Assembly (NCBI RefSeq): GCF_042675965.1
Contig: NZ_JBHTKJ010000023.1
Coordinates: 1 to 64,000, forward strand
Reading direction: 5' to 3'
Source: Virgibacillus_R byunsanensis
Lineage (GTDB): Bacteria; Bacillota; Bacilli; Bacillales; Amphibacillaceae
DNA: 64,000 bases
The notes beneath the pieces were generated by a model. It had not been told where the DNA came from. It searched no databases and saw only the letters and a program-made list of their open reading frames with translations. Positions 51,437 through 59,936 of the stretch are shown here, piece after piece (the first letter of the stretch is position 1; each line of letters opens with the position of its first letter). A program made the translations under genes and the position numbers.

Positions 51437-52228
51437 TTACCCTTCTTCCACAGCTGAAGTCTCTTTTGTTAAAATATCCTTTACTAAAGGTGTAGTAAAT
51501 ATAGTAAAAGATGACCTAGATAAAGTTCCGTTTGAAAAGTAGTTTTTCATATCTACTATTTTTTCCTGAATAATTGTTTCCACTTTAAATAACAAGGAAT
51601 TGTAATTTTCTTTTGGGGCTTCATGTAGCCAATCCTCAAATAGCGGTGAGAAACCAACTGCCCTAACCTGGTTTTTTTCCTGGATTAATTTATTAACGAA
51701 CAACCATTCTTCAGATATATTTTTCATCTTAGCTTGCTGAAGGAAATCAGCAACGTACAAGACTAACGTACTTTCTACCTTTTTTACATTTCTAAAGAAT
51801 TCATGTATTGATTGAGGTTCACGATAATAAATTTTCATTTTATATTCATTAATTTCCTTGATTGCACTTGCTAGTATCTCAATCATTCTAAAATCTTCAA
51901 TTTCTGAAAGAAGAAAGTAATATAGTCCACTATAATAATCGCCAGCCAAGACGGTTAACTGTTTTGGTTTTTTTCCGTCAGAACCATTTGTATTTGATAC
52001 CAAATCATGTGTATCTAAAGCTATTTGTACTAACATTGTAGTTATAATATACTGCTTTTTTTTAATGTCTGGCAAATTAGTGTTATTAATAATCGCGGTT
52101 AATATAAGTAGCTTTTCTTCATCAATTTTGGGCTTTTTAATATATTTATCTAAGTATGTATGCTGCAGTTTTTCTTCAATCATTTGTTTCATATCATTTA
52201 TGTCCATACTTGAGGTCTGCACATCCAT
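51437..52228 (-). CDS. hepS: Heptaprenyl diphosphate synthase, regulatory subunit (component I)
   Basis: A 263-residue, mostly helical protein without Asp-rich motifs, as expected for the non-catalytic chain-length partner HepS. Start taken at ATG 52228; a GTG directly before it is an alternative. It ends 3 nt before menG. The identification relies on context (menG-hepT next) and length, as this family diverges quickly. Confidence 0.88.
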   Translation of the reverse strand: MDVQTSSMDINDMKQMIEEKLQHTYLDKYIKKPKIDEEKLLILTAIINNTNLPDIKKKQYIITTMLVQIALDTHDLVSNTNGSDGKKPKQLTVLAGDYYSGLYYFLLSEIEDFRMIEILASAIKEINEYKMKIYYREPQSIHEFFRNVKKVESTLVLYVADFLQQAKMKNISEEWLFVNKLIQEKNQVRAVGFSPLFEDWLHEAPKENYNSLLFKVETIIQEKIVDMKNYFSNGTLSRSSFTIFTTPLVKDILTKETSAVEEG

Positions 52229-52345
52229 CACCTAAGCCCTTTCATCTCTTTCTAAATTATATAGATATTATAGCATATTTTATGTATGATCCATAACAAA
52301 GAAATCCCGTTTCAAAGAGATAAATAGATGACAATAGCTAGATCA

Positions 52346-52570
52346 TCAATCGTTGGTAATTTCACCATGACTCGTTTGAATAATTGATTTGCCTCTAACC
52401 TTAACAGCAGAAGTATGTTCTGTGAATTGTGCAATCATAACTTCATTTTTATCTAATTTTTCAGAGTGATGGAAGCGTGTATCAGTTCCTCTAGTTAACC
52501 CAATAACATTAACACCATCTTCTAGAGCCTTTATAACAAAAAAATCATTTTTACCATTTATATTTTCCAT
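52346..52570 (-). CDS. mtrB: Trp RNA-binding attenuation protein (TRAP)
   Basis: A 74-residue subunit of the 11-mer TRAP ring, which binds tryptophan and then (G/U)AG repeats in RNA. RNA-contact residues K38, K57 and R59 (numbered K37, K56 and R58 in B. subtilis) are kept, in FHHSEK and VKVRGKS. GAGGAGAG before ATG 52570 sets the start. The usual partner folE is missing upstream and no trp operon lies in the aro cluster, so its target here is open. Confidence 0.96.
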   Translation of the reverse strand: MENINGKNDFFVIKALEDGVNVIGLTRGTDTRFHHSEKLDKNEVMIAQFTEHTSAVKVRGKSIIQTSHGEITND

Positions 52571-52638
52571 AATAACTCTCCTCAACTAATTTTAAGTGTA
52601 TTGAAACAACCTCTTCTATTATTATAAAGGAAATAGAA

Positions 52639-52665
52639 AAAGGGCACGTATAAAACGCACCCTTT
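52639..52665 (-). terminator. Terminator of hbs
   Basis: Minus-strand stem AAAGGGTGCG/CGTGCCCTTT (two wobble pairs), 7-nt loop, then TTC and a T-rich tail. Confidence 0.8.
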
Positions 52666-52681
52666 CTGCCCTATGTAGAAA

Positions 52682-52954
52682 TTACTTAACGCTATCTTTT
52701 AGGGCTTTACCTGGTTTAAAAGCAGGAACTTTACTTGCAGGAATTTCAATTTCTTCCCCAGTTTGTGGATTGCGACCTTTACGTGCAGAACGCTCACGTA
52801 CTTCAAAGTTACCGAATCCGATTAACTGTACTTTTTCACCTTTTTTAAGTGAATCCATGACAGATTCAAAAACTGCATCAACAGCTTTTGTAGCATCCTT
52901 CTTAGATAGTTCACCTTTTTCAGCAACTGCGTTTACTAAGTCTGTTTTGTTCAT
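52682..52954 (-). CDS. hbs: DNA-binding protein HU
   Basis: A 90-residue nucleoid protein (HBsu). The DNA-binding arm FGNFEVRERSARKGRNPQTG is at about 47-66, with the family ending KALKDSVK. GGAGGAGGTG before ATG 52954 sets the start; the longer frame to 53017 is not needed. Monocistronic, between spoIVA and mtrB. Confidence 0.97.
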   Translation of the reverse strand: MNKTDLVNAVAEKGELSKKDATKAVDAVFESVMDSLKKGEKVQLIGFGNFEVRERSARKGRNPQTGEEIEIPASKVPAFKPGKALKDSVK

Positions 52955-53017
52955 GACATTCACCTCCTCCCAAAAAGTTTCAATCGACATTGGAACAAAT
53001 AATAACTCTATCATCAT

Positions 53018-53352
53018 TTGTTCACCAAATTGCCTATTTTTATACTAGCATGCCAACCTTTCTTTGGTTGACAAGGCTTATATTAACTGAGTTCACTACA
53101 AAATTCAACAATAATTTCCTATTTTCTCGGTTTTTATTAGATTTTTAGCTAAAATTTACCATTTAGTATTAAAAAATTACATTAAATGGAATTTCCTTCA
53201 ACTGCACTCTCCCCCCTTGGCATAGCTGCATTTATTTCATTTCTAATGATATATATACGACATATATACTAAATACCCTTCTAACTTCTTAAAATAACTA
53301 CAATTTAAAAATAACTAACAATAATAGCTCCATATTTTTTAACAATAAAAAA
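53018..53352. other. AT-rich hbs upstream region
   Basis: 335 bp without a gene. It must hold the hbs promoter(s); a minus-strand TTGTCA near 53070 and AT-rich hexamers are present, but spacing is poor. A minus-strand direct repeat GTATATATGTC/GTATATATATC lies near 53250. Nothing else is recognised. Confidence 0.4.
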
Positions 53353-53372
53353 AGCAGCTATAATCAGCTGCT
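53353..53372 (-). terminator. Terminator of spoIVA
   Basis: AGCAGCT/AGCTGCT with a 6-nt loop, followed on the minus strand by seven T residues; begins at the spoIVA stop codon. Confidence 0.88.
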
Positions 53373-54849
53373 ATAAAATGATGGCTATTAAGCCCCCAGA
53401 TCCTTCATTAATGATCCGTTCTAGTGTATCTTTAAGTTTGTACCTGGCATTTTCAGGCATTAGTGAAATTTTGGCTTGAATGCCTTCTCTAACTATAGAG
53501 TTTAATGATCTACCGAATATATCTGATTCCCATATCGATAATGGATCTTCTTCAAAATCCTGCATTAAGTATCTCACTAATTCTTCACTCTGTTTTTCAG
53601 TTCCAATGATAGGTGCAAATTCAGACTCCACATCTACTTTAATCATGTGTATAGATGGGGCTACAGCTTTAAGTCTAACACCATATCTGGAACCTTGCCT
53701 TATGATTTCTGGCTCATCTAAAATCATATCCTCTAACGATGGAGCCGCAATACCATATCCTGTTTGTTTAACCATTTGAATAGCAGTCGAAACGTGATCA
53801 TACTCTTTCTTTGCATGAGCAAATTCCTGCATTAATTCAAGCAAGTGGTCTTTCCCACGGATTTCTTCACCTACGATTTCTTTCAATATTTGATCATATA
53901 AGTAGTCCGGTGCGTGTAAATCAATTTCTGCAACCCCATCTCCCATTTCCATTCCCGCTAGGTTTGCATTGTTAATATAGTCATACTCTGCAAAATCTCC
54001 TATAATATGATCCACATCTCTCAGTCTTCTGATATTCTTTACAGTGTCTTGAATAGCTTCTTGATAGTTTTCGCGAAGCCAGTGATCTTCTTTTAAGACC
54101 ATTACCCAGCTTGGAAGGTTTACATTTACTTCTAGTACTGGGAATTCATAAAGTGATTCTCTTAGGACGTTATAAACATCATGCTCTGTCATGGATTCAA
54201 TGCTCATTGCTAAGACTGGAATATTATGTTCTTCTGCTAATTCTTGTCTTAGTAATTCTGTTTCCTGACTTGTTGGTCTAACCGAGTTAACCACCATAAT
54301 AAACGGCTTACCAACTTCTTTTAATTCTTCAATTACTCTGGACTCCGCATCTACATAATCAGAACGAGGAATTTCTCCAATTGTTCCATCAGTAGTAACA
54401 ACAACACCTATCGTAGAATGTTCCTGAATCACCTTTCTAGTACCAATTTCTGCAGCGTCATGAAATGGAATTGGATCCTCATACCATGGAGTGTTGATCA
54501 TCCTAGGTCCATTTTCGTCCTCAAATCCCTTAGCACCCTCAACAGCATAACCCACACAATCAACTAATCGCACATTTACATCAAGACCTTCATCTACATG
54601 AACCGATACTGCTTGATTAGGTATAAATTTAGGTTCGGTGGTCATAATTGTCTTACCTGCTGCACTTTGGGGTAACTCATCATGCGCTCTAACTCTTTCA
54701 CTCTCTTCTTCGATATTGGGTAGAACAACCAACTCCATAAATCTTTTAATGAAGGTTGATTTTCCAGTTCGGACAGCACCTACAATACCAAGATAAATAT
54801 CTCCATTCGTCCGTTTCGAAATATCTTTAAAAATATCAATTCTCTCCAA
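53371..54849 (-). CDS. spoIVA: Stage IV sporulation protein A, spore-coat ATPase
   Basis: A 492-residue protein that polymerises with ATP hydrolysis on the forespore surface as the base of the spore coat. Walker A GAVRTGKST at 24-32, an LVDCVGY switch region, and the conserved C-terminus GGLIAIIL needed for localisation. The start is TTG 54849 with GGGAGGGGA upstream, as in B. subtilis. Expected to be under mother-cell control. Very highly conserved. Confidence 0.98.
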   Translation of the reverse strand: MERIDIFKDISKRTNGDIYLGIVGAVRTGKSTFIKRFMELVVLPNIEEESERVRAHDELPQSAAGKTIMTTEPKFIPNQAVSVHVDEGLDVNVRLVDCVGYAVEGAKGFEDENGPRMINTPWYEDPIPFHDAAEIGTRKVIQEHSTIGVVVTTDGTIGEIPRSDYVDAESRVIEELKEVGKPFIMVVNSVRPTSQETELLRQELAEEHNIPVLAMSIESMTEHDVYNVLRESLYEFPVLEVNVNLPSWVMVLKEDHWLRENYQEAIQDTVKNIRRLRDVDHIIGDFAEYDYINNANLAGMEMGDGVAEIDLHAPDYLYDQILKEIVGEEIRGKDHLLELMQEFAHAKKEYDHVSTAIQMVKQTGYGIAAPSLEDMILDEPEIIRQGSRYGVRLKAVAPSIHMIKVDVESEFAPIIGTEKQSEELVRYLMQDFEEDPLSIWESDIFGRSLNSIVREGIQAKISLMPENARYKLKDTLERIINEGSGGLIAIIL

Positions 54850-55184
54850 GCGATCCCCTCCCGATCTCCTCTACCATTTATTAATGAACATACTACGAAT
54901 AATTGACATTACAAGTCTATGACGTTGTCCTATCAAATTATGACTTAATTGTCTGTAAAAGATTAAAAATCATTATGTTTATGTTTGTGAATGATATCTG
55001 TTTGGTCACCTAGTACATGAATCCAGAAAGGATCATAAGGTGAAACATACACACAATCACTTCATTTACTGATCTCGGGAACAAAAAAATCCCTTGAAAC
55101 AATATATGTTACAAGGGAATTTATATGTTATTTATTTTTTGAAAGTAAAGAAAGTATATAACTTGAAAGTTTTGTACTTTATCT
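54850..55184. other. spoIVA upstream region
   Basis: 335 bp with no convincing gene. It must contain the spoIVA promoter (a SigE type is expected from B. subtilis but I cannot place it reliably). A minus-strand terminator lies at 55090-55118, then a family A repeat begins. Confidence 0.45.
55090..55118 (-). terminator. Minus-strand terminator upstream of spoIVA
   Basis: TCCCTTG...CAAGGGA stem followed on the minus strand by seven T residues. It would end transcripts coming from yphF through the repeat and insulate spoIVA. Confidence 0.75.
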
Positions 55185-55525
55185 ACAGAATCGGCCACGT
55201 CCAGCTCCAGCGCCTAGACACTCGAGACATAAGCAGTTCGACTTGGGTAAATTCATCCACACTACGCGATCTGCTTATGCTTGTCGTGTCTTTCAAGGCG
55301 CTTCTAGCTTTTGTTCTTGTCTAGGAAATTATAAAATTAGGAGCCTGTGGATAATTTATTTACTGCTTAAGCCACGTCCAGCTCCAGCGCCCAGCGACTA
55401 GTGGGCTTCCTGATCCTCCTTACGATAAGTCAACATCGATTCGCTACCGCTCTTCGTGTTTCCTTTATCTCATGCGGATAAGTCCAGCCCATACGTCGCT
55501 AAACGGGCGCTTGCGCTTTTGTTCT
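55185..55525 (+). repeat. Family A repeat, tandem double unit
   Basis: Unit 1 pairs AGCGCC (55209-55214) with GGCGCT (55297-55302), AGACAC (55216-55221) with GTGTCT (55286-55291) and CATAAGCAG (55228-55236) with CTGCTTATG (55271-55279). Linker 55314-55388 is identical over 75 nt to 13979-14053. Unit 2 pairs AGCGCC (55386-55391) with GGCGCT (55506-55511) and AGCGAC (55393-55398) with GTCGCT (55495-55500). The right end lies about 55 nt from the yphF stop. Confidence 0.9.
55346..55354 (-). promoter_or_regulatory. Perfect DnaA box inside a family A repeat
   Basis: TGTGGATAA (complement TTATCCACA), in the linker shared with the copy at 14 kb. Function not shown. Confidence 0.55.
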
Positions 55526-55579
55526 ATCAGAACTTCTATGAGGAAGGGCCTAAATTAATTGTATAAAAGTCAAATCTTA

Positions 55580-56299
55580 TTATTCTCCATTAAATACTGG
55601 TTCCCCATTTTTTACTGTATACGGCATAGAATATGCTGGAGCGAAAGGGGTGTGGTCCGTAAGTATATAACGGATATCATCACCTTCTTTATAATTATGG
55701 TCATACTTTTGTAATGCGTTGTATAAATCAACACGGTAATCGACAAATAACTCTCCATCTGTATTCATAACTATAGGCAGATTCTCTTTTGAGTAGGGGC
55801 TTACAACATATTCGGCTTCTATCCCTAAAGCTTCATAATCAATAGTATAAACACCCTCTGCCATCTCTTCACCAAATGGAGGATATATATGTTTATTACG
55901 GTAAATTTCAAGTTTAACATTTACAGAACGAATGGATTCTGTGACACGTAAGTCTATTAATTTTACACGTGGGTCATCTTCAGGTGTCAGCAATGTATAT
56001 TGGTAAATACCACCATTCTCATAGGCATTACCAGGAATATCAGAAATAAGATTTTGATTCTTCAATGCTGTAAAATCAACTAAATATTTTTGAAAAATAG
56101 GTGTATCACTATCTTTCGTTTTAATTGGAACTAATCCTTGAGCTTCTTCTTTATACGTATTTACAGCCTGCTGTATACGTTCTAATTGATCTTCATTTGG
56201 TGTTTGGTTCTTTGACAGTTCATTATTTGGATATAAACAACCACTTAATATGAAAACAAGCAATAACGCGCTAAGAGCACGGATATATGTAAGCTTCAT
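55580..56299 (-). CDS. yphF: YphF-like lipoprotein (DUF3939)
   Basis: A 239-residue predicted lipoprotein: signal peptide of about 20 residues with lipobox LSGC (C21), then an extracytoplasmic domain. Function unknown. GGGGGGT before ATG 56299 sets the start; the longer frame to 56371 overlaps yphE. Gene order spoIVA-yphF-yphE-gpsA-der is that of B. subtilis, suggesting expression in sporulation. Confidence 0.85.
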   Translation of the reverse strand: MKLTYIRALSALLLVFILSGCLYPNNELSKNQTPNEDQLERIQQAVNTYKEEAQGLVPIKTKDSDTPIFQKYLVDFTALKNQNLISDIPGNAYENGGIYQYTLLTPEDDPRVKLIDLRVTESIRSVNVKLEIYRNKHIYPPFGEEMAEGVYTIDYEALGIEAEYVVSPYSKENLPIVMNTDGELFVDYRVDLYNALQKYDHNYKEGDDIRYILTDHTPFAPAYSMPYTVKNGEPVFNGE

Positions 56300-56321
56300 A
56301 AAACAATACCCCCCTATCCAA

Positions 56322-56519
56322 CTATCCTGTTGGTCCACTAAACACAATATATAATATAATAAGACCACCAAATAATAATGAAATATATGCTAATACTGAA
56401 ATAATCCCTGCAAACCAACCTTTTAACTTATATCTGCTAAGTAAAATAAGGCCGATAGAAAGAATCAAAAGCGCCATTCCAGCAAAGGAAATATACATAT
56501 TTAACATCGATTGTGACAT
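56322..56519 (-). CDS. yphE: YphE-like membrane protein (DUF2768)
   Basis: A 65-residue protein with two membrane helices (about 7-27 and 38-60) of the DUF2768/YphE family. AGGAGTG before ATG 56519 sets the start. Lies 22 nt before yphF and is probably co-transcribed. Function unknown. Confidence 0.82.
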   Translation of the reverse strand: MSQSMLNMYISFAGMALLILSIGLILLSRYKLKGWFAGIISVLAYISLLFGGLIILYIVFSGPTG

Positions 56520-56639
56520 GTATTTCACTCCTATTTTAAAACGTGTAACCTATATCGCACACAGTATTATAACATATGGCTTGTCGCCTCTAGTAGTATA
56601 AATCCAATTCGTACATAAAATTGTCACCTACACTAGCTA

Positions 56640-56830
56640 TCCTAACCAAGAACAAAAGTTAGAAGCGCCCTTACAGGCTAAGTTCTCCACGTCCTTGAAA
56701 AGTTTCGCTATTTCTGTGTGCGATGTTTTGCTGTCGAAGCATTCCTTGTCCTGTACGTCGAAACTGAACGTAGCTAACGCAGTTAATAAATTTTCCACAG
56801 CCTCCAAAATTTATAGTACGCTAGACAATA
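56640..56830 (-). repeat. Family A repeat, degenerate copy
   Basis: On the minus strand: TATAAATTTTGGAGG, CTGTGGAAAATTTATT (DnaA-box position with one mismatch, TTTTCCACA at 56791-56799), CGACGTACAGGACAAGG, CATCGCACACAGAAAT, CTTTTCAAGGACGTGG, and the right end GGGCGCTTCTAACTTTTG plus TTCTT. It is diverged but has all blocks in order. It fills much of the 450-bp yphE-spoVIF gap. Confidence 0.8.
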
Positions 56831-56836
56831 AAATAT

Positions 56837-56866
56837 CCGAGATGAAGGGGGCAATCTTCATCTCGG
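56837..56866 (-). terminator. Terminator after spoVIF
   Basis: Perfect 11-bp stem CCGAGATGAAG/CTTCATCTCGG with an 8-nt loop; the minus strand continues ATATTTTATTG. The roughly 100 nt between it and the spoVIF stop hold no supported gene. Confidence 0.75.
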
Positions 56867-56967
56867 TTTGACTAAATAACACCCAATGCAACTCTATCCA
56901 TGAATGCTTGTGCGATTTATTTTATGCGAGCAAACGCATCAGTGCATCCTCACTTGCCCAGTTTCGA

Positions 56968-57228
56968 TTATTTTTTAAAAATTTGATTAAGTGATTGCAT
57001 ATCCATTGGCATATTTTTGTTTGTAATAGACTTAACAATTTTGTCTTCTTTTTCCTTTGAAATTGGTCTGTTAGCTACTTTAGCTAAATGCCTTACAAGT
57101 TTTCTAACTGTTTTTTCATCTGAAAAATCAGCATGTTTTACGGAATTTGCAACTTTATACACTTCATCGGGGTCGATGTTTGCATTTTTTTGTAAATTGT
57201 CAAAAAGGTTTTTCTGAAAATTACTCAC
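56968..57228 (-). CDS. spoVIF: Stage VI sporulation protein F
   Basis: An 86-residue, basic helical protein of the SpoVIF (YjcC) family, needed for late spore coat assembly in B. subtilis. Start MSNFQKNLFDNLQKNA with GGAGGCGAGC upstream. In B. subtilis the gene is elsewhere (yjcC); here it lies between gpsA and yphE among sporulation genes. Confidence 0.85.
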   Translation of the reverse strand: MSNFQKNLFDNLQKNANIDPDEVYKVANSVKHADFSDEKTVRKLVRHLAKVANRPISKEKEDKIVKSITNKNMPMDMQSLNQIFKK

Positions 57229-57287
57229 ATGCTCGCCTCCTTGCTATGTTAATTCAACATATTATATGCAAGGAGAGCAATTCCGTG

Positions 57288-58325
57288 TTATTGAGAATAC
57301 ATAGAGCTTAACAATCTTGCCAAGTCATCCATTTCCTCACGTTTGTTGCGATTCATCAACTGTTCCACTACTTGTTTTGGTTCTTTGTCATTAAATAAAA
57401 TTTCATATATTCCCAAAGTTATCGGCATTTCAATATTTTGCTTTTTGGCGAATTGATATGCTGCTTTTGTTGTTCTAACCCCTTCAACTACCATTCCCAT
57501 TTGATCTAAAACATCATCTAACTTGTTTCCTTTACCTAATAGGTTGCCTGCACGCCAGTTTCGACTATGGACACTCGTACACGTTACTATTAAGTCGCCT
57601 ACCCCTGGTAAACCAAGGAAAGTTAACGGATTTGCACCTAAGGATGTTCCAAGACGAGCAATTTCAGCTAAGCCTCTAGTTATTAAAGCGGCTTTTGCAT
57701 TATCTCCATAACCTAAACCATCAGAGATACCGGCACCTAAAGCAATAATATTTTTTAATGCCCCCCCTAGTTCAATGCCAATTATATCTGTACTGGTGTA
57801 CACTCGAAATGCTTTATTAATAAATAAATCTTGAGCTAATTGAGCATTTCTTTCATTCATCGAGGAAACAGTTACAGTTGTTGGCTGACGCTGTGCAACC
57901 TCTTCAGCATGACTTGGGCCAGATAATACTACAATATCCTTATCCTTATAGCCATTCATCTCTTCACTAATCATTTGTGAAACACGCTTTAGTGACTCCG
58001 GTTCAATTCCTTTTGATGCATGAATTATCGTAACATTTTGTTCCAGAACAGCATCTAAATTTTTACAAACTTCTCTTATTGCCTTTGTTGGTACAACTAA
58101 AACAATAACAGTTACTTGTTGAAGGGCATCTTTTAAATTATGATACGCCCGTATTTCTTTAGGGATCATAACATTTAAATATTTTTCATTTTTATGTGTA
58201 GAATTAATTATTTCTGCCTGTTCTTGACGATGTGTCCATAAAGAAACATCATGACCGTTGTCTGCTAAAACTAAACTTAAAGCTGTTCCCCAACTTCCAG
58301 CACCTAACACTGCTACTTTAGTCAT
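57288..58325 (-). CDS. gpsA: Glycerol-3-phosphate dehydrogenase (NAD(P)+)
   Basis: A 345-residue cytoplasmic enzyme making sn-glycerol 3-phosphate for phospholipids. N-terminal AVLGAGSWGTALS Rossmann motif, LSGPSHAEE, and GALKNIIALGAGI around the catalytic Lys. GGGAGAG before ATG 58325 sets the start; the frame beyond overlaps der. Lies 13 nt downstream of der, as in B. subtilis. Confidence 0.97.
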   Translation of the reverse strand: MTKVAVLGAGSWGTALSLVLADNGHDVSLWTHRQEQAEIINSTHKNEKYLNVMIPKEIRAYHNLKDALQQVTVIVLVVPTKAIREVCKNLDAVLEQNVTIIHASKGIEPESLKRVSQMISEEMNGYKDKDIVVLSGPSHAEEVAQRQPTTVTVSSMNERNAQLAQDLFINKAFRVYTSTDIIGIELGGALKNIIALGAGISDGLGYGDNAKAALITRGLAEIARLGTSLGANPLTFLGLPGVGDLIVTCTSVHSRNWRAGNLLGKGNKLDDVLDQMGMVVEGVRTTKAAYQFAKKQNIEMPITLGIYEILFNDKEPKQVVEQLMNRNKREEMDDLARLLSSMYSQ

Positions 58326-58338
58326 TTTATCTCTCCCT

Positions 58339-59649
58339 TTACTGTCTACGTCTTGCAAATATTTTAATAGGAGTCCCTACAAATCCAAATGCTTCTCTAA
58401 TCTTATTTTCTAAAAAACGTTCATAGGAAAAATGCATTAAGTCTGGCTCATTAACAAACACTACAAAACTTGGTGGTTTTACCGCTACTTGTGTTGCATA
58501 AAGTACTTTTAATCTTCTTCCTTTAACGGTTGGTGTAGGATTCATTGCTATTGCATCCATCACAACATCATTTAAAACATTTGTTTGAATACGCTTAGCG
58601 TGATTTTCGCTTGCAACTTTAATAGCTGGAATTAATGTGTGTAACCGTTTTTTAGTTGTTGCAGATAAAAATACAATTGGTGCATAGTCCAAATATTGAA
58701 AATGACTTCGAACTTTTGTTTCAAATTCTTTCATTGATTTTTCATTTGATTCAACCGTGTCCCACTTATTTACGACAATTACGATTGCTCGGCCAGCTTC
58801 ATGTGCATAACCTGCAATCTTTTTATCCTGTTCTCTTATACCCGTTTCCGCATCAATTAACACTAAGACCACGTCTGAACGTTCAATAGCTTTTAATGCT
58901 CTAAGTACACTATATTTTTCAGTCGCTTCATATACTTTTCCTCGTTTTCGCATGCCTGCAGTATCAATGATCACAAAGTCCTGATCATCTTTATGTAAGT
59001 GTGTATCAACAGCGTCTCTAGTTGTTCCCTCAATTTCACTTACAATTACTCGATCTTCATTTAGCATTGCATTAACTAAAGATGACTTTCCTACATTGGG
59101 TCTTCCGATTAAACTAAAATAAATAGTATCTTCGTTTACATCTTCTGCTTCTCTCGTTGGAAAGTTTTTAACAACCTCATCCAGCATATCACCTAACCCT
59201 AAACCATGAGCACCGGAAATAGGAAATGGCTCACCAAAACCTAATGAATAGTACTCATAGATCTCTTGACGCATCTCAGGATTATCTATTTTATTTACTG
59301 CTACAACGACAGGTTTATTTGATTTATACAATAACTTAGCAACTTCTTCATCGGCTGCAGTTATCCCTTCCCGGCCATTCAATAGAAAAATAATTACATC
59401 GGCCTCATCTATGGCTATTTCCGCTTGTTGACGCATCTGTACTAACAGGGGCTCATCACCTATTTCAATACCTCCAGTATCAATCAGGTTAAAGGTTGAT
59501 GTAAGCCATTCAGCTTGTGCGTATATACGGTCTCTGGTAACACCTGGAATATCCTCTACAATAGATATTCTTTCACCAACTAATCTATTAAAAATAGTTG
59601 ACTTTCCTACATTTGGTCTCCCTACAATTGCTACAACAGATTTCCTCAT
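58339..59649 (-). CDS. der: Ribosome-assembly GTPase Der (EngA)
   Basis: A 436-residue protein with two tandem GTPase domains (P-loops GRPNVGKST at about 10 and GRPNVGKSS at about 183, each with DTAG/DTGG and NKxD motifs) and a C-terminal KH-like domain. Essential for 50S subunit maturation. Same length as B. subtilis when started at ATG 59649, with AAGGA upstream. Confidence 0.97.
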   Translation of the reverse strand: MRKSVVAIVGRPNVGKSTIFNRLVGERISIVEDIPGVTRDRIYAQAEWLTSTFNLIDTGGIEIGDEPLLVQMRQQAEIAIDEADVIIFLLNGREGITAADEEVAKLLYKSNKPVVVAVNKIDNPEMRQEIYEYYSLGFGEPFPISGAHGLGLGDMLDEVVKNFPTREAEDVNEDTIYFSLIGRPNVGKSSLVNAMLNEDRVIVSEIEGTTRDAVDTHLHKDDQDFVIIDTAGMRKRGKVYEATEKYSVLRALKAIERSDVVLVLIDAETGIREQDKKIAGYAHEAGRAIVIVVNKWDTVESNEKSMKEFETKVRSHFQYLDYAPIVFLSATTKKRLHTLIPAIKVASENHAKRIQTNVLNDVVMDAIAMNPTPTVKGRRLKVLYATQVAVKPPSFVVFVNEPDLMHFSYERFLENKIREAFGFVGTPIKIFARRRQ

Positions 59650-59747
59650 GAAAGGAACATCCTTTCTTATCTCTCTAAATTTCATTACATACTGATTATA
59701 AACAACTTTATTAACTCTAGCAAAAGTAATTCATAATAACAATATAA

Positions 59748-59933
59748 TTAATGTTTTACGATTATAAATAATTCTTTACTAAGAGCATGTGCAATCCCAT
59801 CTGTAATTGCTTCAAGATTTGCTGCTACATCCTCAAGTTCTTTGTGATCATTACAAATAAAAATAGGAGCACCACCGGCAACACTATCTTCATTTGTAGT
59901 TATCACAGCCAAAATTGCCTTTTCAATTTTCAC
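59748..59933 (-). CDS. Small capping-type subunit paired with YIEGIA protein
   Basis: A 61-residue protein ending HALSKELFIIVKH. Its size and place directly after the YIEGIA-family gene (4-nt gap) match the small partner annotated with this family in spore formers. GAGGAAA precedes the ATG. Function unknown; probably sporulation-linked. Confidence 0.7.
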   Translation of the reverse strand: MKIEKAILAVITTNEDSVAGGAPIFICNDHKELEDVAANLEAITDGIAHALSKELFIIVKH

Positions 59934-59936
59934 GTG

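Noticed and set aside
54963..55055. Minus-strand peptide containing YDPFWIHVLGDQTD
   Set aside because: The composition looks protein-like and could be a remnant, but it is about 29 codons with only a weak GTG start and no ribosome-binding site, so I could not support it as a gene.
56880..56967. Minus-strand gene fragment after spoVIF
   Set aside because: Short stretches read like protein in two frames, but stops and lack of a start make this better explained as the spoVIF 3' untranslated region.
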